This document shows, one piece after another, positions 6,371 through 10,656 of a stretch of DNA of 10,656 bases (positions within the stretch are counted from its first letter, which is position 1; each line of letters begins with the position of its first letter). The translations under genes and the position numbers were made by a program. The stretch covers positions 1-10,656 of the forward strand of contig PAUJ01000023.1 in the NCBI GenBank assembly GCA_002713705.1. Direction: 5' to 3'. A model generated the notes under the pieces. That model worked only from the letters and a program-made list of their open reading frames with translations. It did no database searches and was not told where the DNA came from. The stretch comes from Flavobacteriaceae bacterium (GTDB lineage: Bacteria > Bacteroidota > Bacteroidia > Flavobacteriales > Flavobacteriaceae).

Positions 6371-7057
6371 ATGAAGTTAGTTATATTTTTAGCATTATTT
6401 ACTCCTTTTCTAATGCAATCTCAAACCTATGAGATTGGAGGCTATTTGGGGATGGCAAATTATATTGGAGATGTTGGTAAAACAACATATATATCACCTA
6501 AAACACCAGTTTTCGGTGGTCTTTTTAAATGGAATAGAAGTCCAAGACATTCATTTAGAGGAACTATTTTACTTGGACAAATTAAAGGTGACGATAATAA
6601 TGCCAAAGATACTAGACGCAAAGAACGTGGTTATAAATTTGAAAACAGCCTTGTTGAATTATCCGTTGGTTTAGAATATACGTTCTGGGATTTTAATATG
6701 TACAACGGAAAACCAGCTAATACGCCCTATCTTTTTACCGGATTAACCTATTTTAATTATAATTCTCTCGTTAAAAGAAGTGACAATATTATTGTTGAAG
6801 ATGGAAAAACAGGATCTATAGCTATACCCATGATAATTGGATACAAAGCAACTTTAGGAACAAAATTTGTAATTGCAGCAGAAATTGGAGCTCGTTATAC
6901 GTTTACAGATAACCTAGACGGTAGCAACCCAAATAAAGTTAGAGAAAATCAAGATAATTTAAGTTTTGGTAATATAAATAACAACGATTGGTATGTGTTT
7001 AGTGGAATAACTTTATCTTACACATTCGGAAGAAAACCTTGTTATTGTAATTTCTAA
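6371..7057 (+). CDS. DUF6089-type outer-membrane beta-barrel protein
   Basis: From ATG 6371 the product is 228 residues, with a signal peptide at about 1-18 (MKLVIFLALFTPFLMQSQ); an in-frame ATG at 6332 would put 13 unhelpful residues before it. The mature part alternates amphipathic strands and glycine- or asparagine-rich turns, for example EIGGYLGMANYIGDVG at 21-36, LVELSVGLEYTFWDF at 94-108, PYLFTGLTYFNYNSL at 119-133, FVIAAEIGARYTFTDNL at 166-182 and YVFSGITLSYTFG at 208-220. This is the pattern of a small eight-strand-like barrel. I recognise it as the DUF6089 family, which in flavobacteria lies directly before uppS and bamA. The stop codon abuts the uppS ATG (TAA|ATG), so the two are co-translated. 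It ends RKPCYCNF, an unusual tail with two cysteines. Function is unknown; location implies a role in envelope assembly. Confidence 0.82.
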   Translation: MKLVIFLALFTPFLMQSQTYEIGGYLGMANYIGDVGKTTYISPKTPVFGGLFKWNRSPRHSFRGTILLGQIKGDDNNAKDTRRKERGYKFENSLVELSVGLEYTFWDFNMYNGKPANTPYLFTGLTYFNYNSLVKRSDNIIVEDGKTGSIAIPMIIGYKATLGTKFVIAAEIGARYTFTDNLDGSNPNKVRENQDNLSFGNINNNDWYVFSGITLSYTFGRKPCYCNF

Positions 7058-7798
7058 ATGAGCCTATTAAAACAAATAAACACTAGCAACTTACCAAACC
7101 ATATAGCGATAATTATGGATGGCAATGGGAGATGGGCTAAAAAAAAAGGATTACTAAGAAGCTTAGGACATCAAGGTGGCGCAAAAACTGTTAGAGAGAT
7201 TGTGGAGGTTTGTACGGAAATTAATATTAAATTTCTAACACTTTATGCCTTTTCGACCGAAAACTGGAATCGTCCAAAACTTGAGGTTGAATTATTGATG
7301 AAACTTTTAATATCTTCCCTAAAAAAAGAACTTAATACCCTTCAAAAAAACAATATTAAACTTGCCACTATTGGCGATATAAAGTCCTTGCCTACCAAGG
7401 TTTCTACTGAACTTATTGATGTTGTAGAAAAAACAAAGAACAATACGAGACTCACTTTAACCCTTGCTTTAAGTTATAGCTCTAGAGAAGAATTAATAAA
7501 AACTATTAAAGAGATTAGTCTTAAAGTTAAAAATAACCTAATTTCGCCCGAAAATATTGATGAATCGGTAATTAATAATCATCTTTACACTTGTGATTTA
7601 CCAGATGTAGATTTATTAATACGGACCAGTGGTGAACAACGTATCAGTAATTTTTTACTTTGGCAAATTGCTTATGCCGAACTGTATTTTACAGATATAC
7701 TTTGGCCAGATTTCAATAAAGAAAACCTTTTTGAGGCAATATTAAATTATCAAAACAGAGAACGAAGATTTGGAAAAACAAGTGAACAACTTAAATAA
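7058..7798 (+). CDS. uppS: Isoprenyl (undecaprenyl) diphosphate synthase
   Basis: The enzyme is a cis-prenyltransferase that elongates farnesyl diphosphate with isopentenyl diphosphate to the C55 lipid carrier used for peptidoglycan and surface-polysaccharide export, acting at the cytoplasmic membrane. Length is 246 residues, typical for the family. Motifs are HIAIIMDGNGRWAK at 15-28 with catalytic Asp21 and the diphosphate-binding GNGR, STENWNRP at 66-73, DLLIRTSGEQRISNF at 185-199 (Arg189, Arg195 and Ser197 bind the IPP diphosphate), and YAELYFTDILWPDF at 206-219. The ATG follows the stop of the DUF6089 gene without a gap, and the gene's last 17-29 bases overlap bamA in another frame, so all three are probably translated from one mRNA. 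Chain length cannot be proved from sequence, so 'isoprenyl transferase' is the cautious name. Confidence 0.96.
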   Translation: MSLLKQINTSNLPNHIAIIMDGNGRWAKKKGLLRSLGHQGGAKTVREIVEVCTEINIKFLTLYAFSTENWNRPKLEVELLMKLLISSLKKELNTLQKNNIKLATIGDIKSLPTKVSTELIDVVEKTKNNTRLTLTLALSYSSREELIKTIKEISLKVKNNLISPENIDESVINNHLYTCDLPDVDLLIRTSGEQRISNFLLWQIAYAELYFTDILWPDFNKENLFEAILNYQNRERRFGKTSEQLK

Positions 7799-10376
7799 CA
7801 CTCCACTATTAAATAACTACAAAAAGATTTATTGTATTCTACTATTTACAATACTATCGGTTTTTTCTCTTTCCGCTCAGCAATTGCCGCTACAAGGAAA
7901 TAAAAAGTATACTATTAGATCATTAAGTGTTTCAGGAGAACAAAGTTTTAATGAAAAAACAGTAATTGCTTTTACAGGACTAAAAGTAGGAGATCGCATT
8001 TTTATCCCAGGTGAAAAACTTAGTGAAATAACTAAAAAACTTTGGGAACAAGGTCTTTTTAGTGATATTGCATTTTATGTAACTAACATTGTTGAAGATG
8101 AAGTTGATTTAGAACTTCATATAGTTGAACTTCCAAAAATTAAGAGTGTAACAATTGTTGGTGTTAAAAAAGTACAACAAAAAGAAATAATTAAGGATAA
8201 TAATTTAAAACCTGGAATAAAAATCACTAAAAACCTTATAGCCACTACAAAAAACTATATCAAAAATAAATATAGAGAAGATGGTTATTTTTATACGGAA
8301 GTTGATATTACTTCAGTTCCTTATGCAGATTCCTTAGGAATTGAGTTTTCTAGACATCTTACCATTAATATCAATAGAAACAAAAAAGTTAAAATATCGT
8401 CTATTGAAATAGCGGGAAATAAAGAAATGCCAAGCAGTAAATTAAAAGCTGCAATGAAAGATACCAAAGAAAAATCATTCTTTCGCATTTGGAAAAGATC
8501 AAAGTTTACTGAATCCGGTTATGATACCGATAAAGAATTAATGTTGACAAAATTTAGGTCTAATGGTTTTAGAGATGCTAGAATCATCAATGATTCAATA
8601 ATCAAAAGAGATGATAAGGATATTGTTCTAAAAATAAATATTGAAGAGGGTAAAAAATATTATTTTGGAGATATTAATTTTATAGGAAATAGTGTGTATA
8701 CCAATTCACAATTAAAAAGAGTTTTAGGCATATCTGAAGGCAATGTATATAATGGAGTCTTACTCCAAGAACGTATTGAAGATGTAACAGATCCAGAAGC
8801 AAATGACCTTACAAATTTATATCAGAATAACGGATATCTCTTTTCAAGAATAAACCCAGTTGAAGTTGCCGTAAGAAATGATACAATCGATTTTGAAATA
8901 AGAATTATTGAAGGTAAAATTGCTTATTTTGATCATATTACAGTAGTAGGTAATGACAAAACAAATGATCACGTAATTTATAGAGAAATTAGAACTCGAC
9001 CTGGACAAAAATATAGCAAACGAAATGTTGTTAGAACCATAAGAGAATTAGGACAGTTAGGTTATTTTGATGCAGAACAGATTAGCCCCAATTTTAATAA
9101 TGTAGATCCAAACAATGGTACATTAGACATGGAGTATTCTGTTGTTGAAAAAGGATCTAGTCAAATAGAATTGCAAGGTGGTTATGGTGGAGGTGGATTT
9201 GTTGGAACTTTAGGTTTATCATTTAATAATTTTTCCGTTCGAAATATTTTTAATAAAGATGCGTATCATCCATTACCGATGGGAGATGGGCAAAAACTTT
9301 CAATAAGAGCTCAAGCAAGTACTTTTTATCAAACCTATAGTTTGTCACTAGTAGAACCTTGGCTAGGAGGTAAAAAACCAATACAATTAAGCACTTCATT
9401 TTCTCATACAATTCAATACTTTTATGATTATAGAACTAGAGATGTTGATAAATCTCGTCGTTTTTTAATAACTGGTGGAGCTGTAGGTTTGGCAAAAAGA
9501 TTAAAGTGGCCAGATGATTACTTTACACTTTCTCATTCCATAAGTTATCAACACTATAATTTAAAAAACTACAATACAGGTTTGTTTACATTTGGGGACG
9601 GAGAATCTAATAATTTAGCATACACTATTGGAATAAGCAGAAATAATACTGCGACAAATCCAATTTTTCCTATGTCAGGATCAGAATTTAGTGTTACTGC
9701 AAAAGTAACTTTACCGTATTCTGCATTTAGCAGTACAGATTGGGAATCCTTAGATAATGAAAGAAGTGAACTGGAAGAAGTTGGCCCTACAGATCCTGAT
9801 TATGTAGATGCTACTGCAAGAATTTCAGAAATTGATCAAGAAAAATTTAAGTGGTTGGAATACTACAAAATAAAATTTAAGGGAACTTGGTACACAAAGC
9901 TAGTAGGAAAAATGGTGTTACGCCCAAGTGCTGAGTTTGGATTTTTAGGAGCGTACAATCAAGATAGAGGAGTTGTACCCTTTGAGCGTTTCTTTTTAGG
10001 AGGTGATGGATTAGGATCCTACAGTTTAGATGGTCGTGAAGTAATAGCACTAAGAGGCTATCCTAATCAATCTTTATCTCCTATAGATGGAAATGCTATT
10101 TATAATAAGTTTTCTTTAGAACTGCGTTACCCAATAACTTTAAAACAATTAGCATCAATCTACGCATTAACCTTTGTAGAAGCTGGTGCTGCCTACGATA
10201 ATTTTAGGAGTTATAATCCTTTTCAATTAAAAAGGTCTGCTGGTTTAGGATTGCGTATATTTATGCCTGCATTTGGGTTATTAGGAATTGATTTTGGTTA
10301 CGGATTTGATCCTGTACTCGGAGGCATTCAACCTAATGGATGGGAAACACACTTTATAATTGGACAACAATTTTAA
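7782..10376 (+). CDS. bamA: Outer-membrane protein assembly factor BamA
   Basis: BamA is the essential Omp85 barrel that folds proteins into the outer membrane. From the GTG at 7782 the product is 864 residues. A signal peptide ends at SLSA|QQ (about residue 33). Five POTRA domains occupy about 43-456, each with the usual GN or GxK turn and a GYF/GLF element (for example WEQGLFSDI near 88-96, RELGQLGYFDAEQI near 421-434). The barrel fills about 461-864, with the LRGY motif of the lid loop near 757-760 and a terminal aromatic (IIGQQF). No ATG is possible: an in-frame stop lies at 7743, and the candidates are TTG 7770 (four residues longer) or GTG 7782, which has GGA seven bases upstream and is preferred. 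The start lies inside uppS, implying coupled translation. An acidic insertion near residues 652-691 is described under findings. Confidence 0.96.
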   Translation: MNNLNNTPLLNNYKKIYCILLFTILSVFSLSAQQLPLQGNKKYTIRSLSVSGEQSFNEKTVIAFTGLKVGDRIFIPGEKLSEITKKLWEQGLFSDIAFYVTNIVEDEVDLELHIVELPKIKSVTIVGVKKVQQKEIIKDNNLKPGIKITKNLIATTKNYIKNKYREDGYFYTEVDITSVPYADSLGIEFSRHLTININRNKKVKISSIEIAGNKEMPSSKLKAAMKDTKEKSFFRIWKRSKFTESGYDTDKELMLTKFRSNGFRDARIINDSIIKRDDKDIVLKINIEEGKKYYFGDINFIGNSVYTNSQLKRVLGISEGNVYNGVLLQERIEDVTDPEANDLTNLYQNNGYLFSRINPVEVAVRNDTIDFEIRIIEGKIAYFDHITVVGNDKTNDHVIYREIRTRPGQKYSKRNVVRTIRELGQLGYFDAEQISPNFNNVDPNNGTLDMEYSVVEKGSSQIELQGGYGGGGFVGTLGLSFNNFSVRNIFNKDAYHPLPMGDGQKLSIRAQASTFYQTYSLSLVEPWLGGKKPIQLSTSFSHTIQYFYDYRTRDVDKSRRFLITGGAVGLAKRLKWPDDYFTLSHSISYQHYNLKNYNTGLFTFGDGESNNLAYTIGISRNNTATNPIFPMSGSEFSVTAKVTLPYSAFSSTDWESLDNERSELEEVGPTDPDYVDATARISEIDQEKFKWLEYYKIKFKGTWYTKLVGKMVLRPSAEFGFLGAYNQDRGVVPFERFFLGGDGLGSYSLDGREVIALRGYPNQSLSPIDGNAIYNKFSLELRYPITLKQLASIYALTFVEAGAAYDNFRSYNPFQLKRSAGLGLRIFMPAFGLLGIDFGYGFDPVLGGIQPNGWETHFIIGQQF

Positions 10377-10414
10377 AAATGGCACGGTTTTTTCTTAACA
10401 TACAACTAACAACT

Positions 10415-10656
10415 ATGAAGACAAAAAAGTTATTATTTATTACTCTTACTCTTTTGTGTTTTTCTTTTGTAGCAAACGCACAAAGAGGAGTTCGAATTGG
10501 ATATATTGATATGGAATATATTCTTGAAAATATTCCTGAATATAAAGAAGCATCTACCCAATTAAATGGGAAAGTTCAGCGATGGAAAAAAGATATAGAA
10601 AAGAAAAATGATCAAGTTGAGCTTTTAAAAATTAATTTAAGTACTGAAAGAGTTTT
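10415..10656 (+). CDS. OmpH/Skp-family periplasmic chaperone (N-terminal part, runs off right edge)
   Basis: The first 80 residues are visible. A signal peptide runs to about 22 (MKTKKLLFITLTLLCFSFVA, then NA|Q). The mature start RGVRIGYIDMEYILENIPEY at 24-43 is the conserved head of OmpH/Skp proteins, and the lysine- and glutamate-rich stretch after it (VQRWKKDIEKKNDQVELL) begins the long coiled-coil arms. Skp-type chaperones trimerise in the periplasm and hold unfolded outer-membrane proteins for BamA, and the gene begins 38 bases after the bamA stop, as expected for that partnership. An ATG at 10379 is in frame and would add 12 residues; 10415 is chosen because it gives a normal signal peptide. 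The family is normally about 160-350 residues, so more than half may lie beyond the window. The symbol skp/ompH is left off because flavobacteria often carry two copies. Confidence 0.9.
   Translation, partial: MKTKKLLFITLTLLCFSFVANAQRGVRIGYIDMEYILENIPEYKEASTQLNGKVQRWKKDIEKKNDQVELLKINLSTERV

Noticed and set aside
6429..6674. Plus-strand open frame of 81 codons within the DUF6089 gene
   Set aside because: It is a shifted frame of a gene with a signal peptide and barrel pattern; no independent signal.
10379..10414. Upstream in-frame ATG for the OmpH gene (MARFFLNIQLTT extension)
   Set aside because: It would put 12 residues before a normal signal peptide that begins MKTKK; the later ATG fits the family better.

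Overview
The window is AT-rich, gene-dense chromosomal DNA from a member of the Bacteroidota, most likely the family Flavobacteriaceae. The evidence is protein-level: a SusC-type TonB plug signature, a DUF6089-type envelope protein, Bacteroidota-style BamA and OmpH, and a TTTG / TAnnTTTG promoter in place of the usual -35/-10. Genus cannot be told from the sequence. There are no tRNA, rRNA, IS element, CRISPR array or phage module, and no gene-free stretch longer than about 100 bases.

Left half, all on the minus strand (read from right to left): pdxJ (pyridoxine 5'-phosphate synthase, vitamin B6), an alpha/beta hydrolase of the YbfF type whose ATG overlaps the pdxJ stop by one base, a barrel-less protein combining a carboxypeptidase-regulatory-like domain, a SusC-like TonB plug, TPR-like helices and a DUF2135-like C-terminal domain, a four-helix membrane protein of the 'phage holin 4_2'/YvlD family, and the N-terminal 265 residues of trigger factor (tig), which runs off the left edge and has its own well-formed flavobacterial promoter.

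Right half, all on the plus strand: a CBS-pair protein, NAD kinase (nadK), a DUF6089-type predicted outer-membrane protein, isoprenyl (undecaprenyl) diphosphate synthase (uppS), BamA, and the start of an OmpH/Skp-family periplasmic chaperone gene cut by the right edge. From the DUF6089 gene to ompH the genes abut or overlap (TAA|ATG, a 17-29 base overlap, then 38 bases), which suggests one envelope-biogenesis operon: lipid carrier synthesis for peptidoglycan and surface glycans, outer-membrane protein insertion, and periplasmic escort of unfolded outer-membrane proteins. The two halves diverge from a short intergenic region near 4552-4634.

Most of this is a core-genome neighbourhood, not an accessory island. 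The points most worth a second look are the barrel-less plug/TPR/DUF2135-like protein, the consistent position of an uncharacterised DUF6089 protein directly ahead of uppS-bamA, and three genes (holin-like, CBS, bamA) whose start codons must be TTG or GTG.
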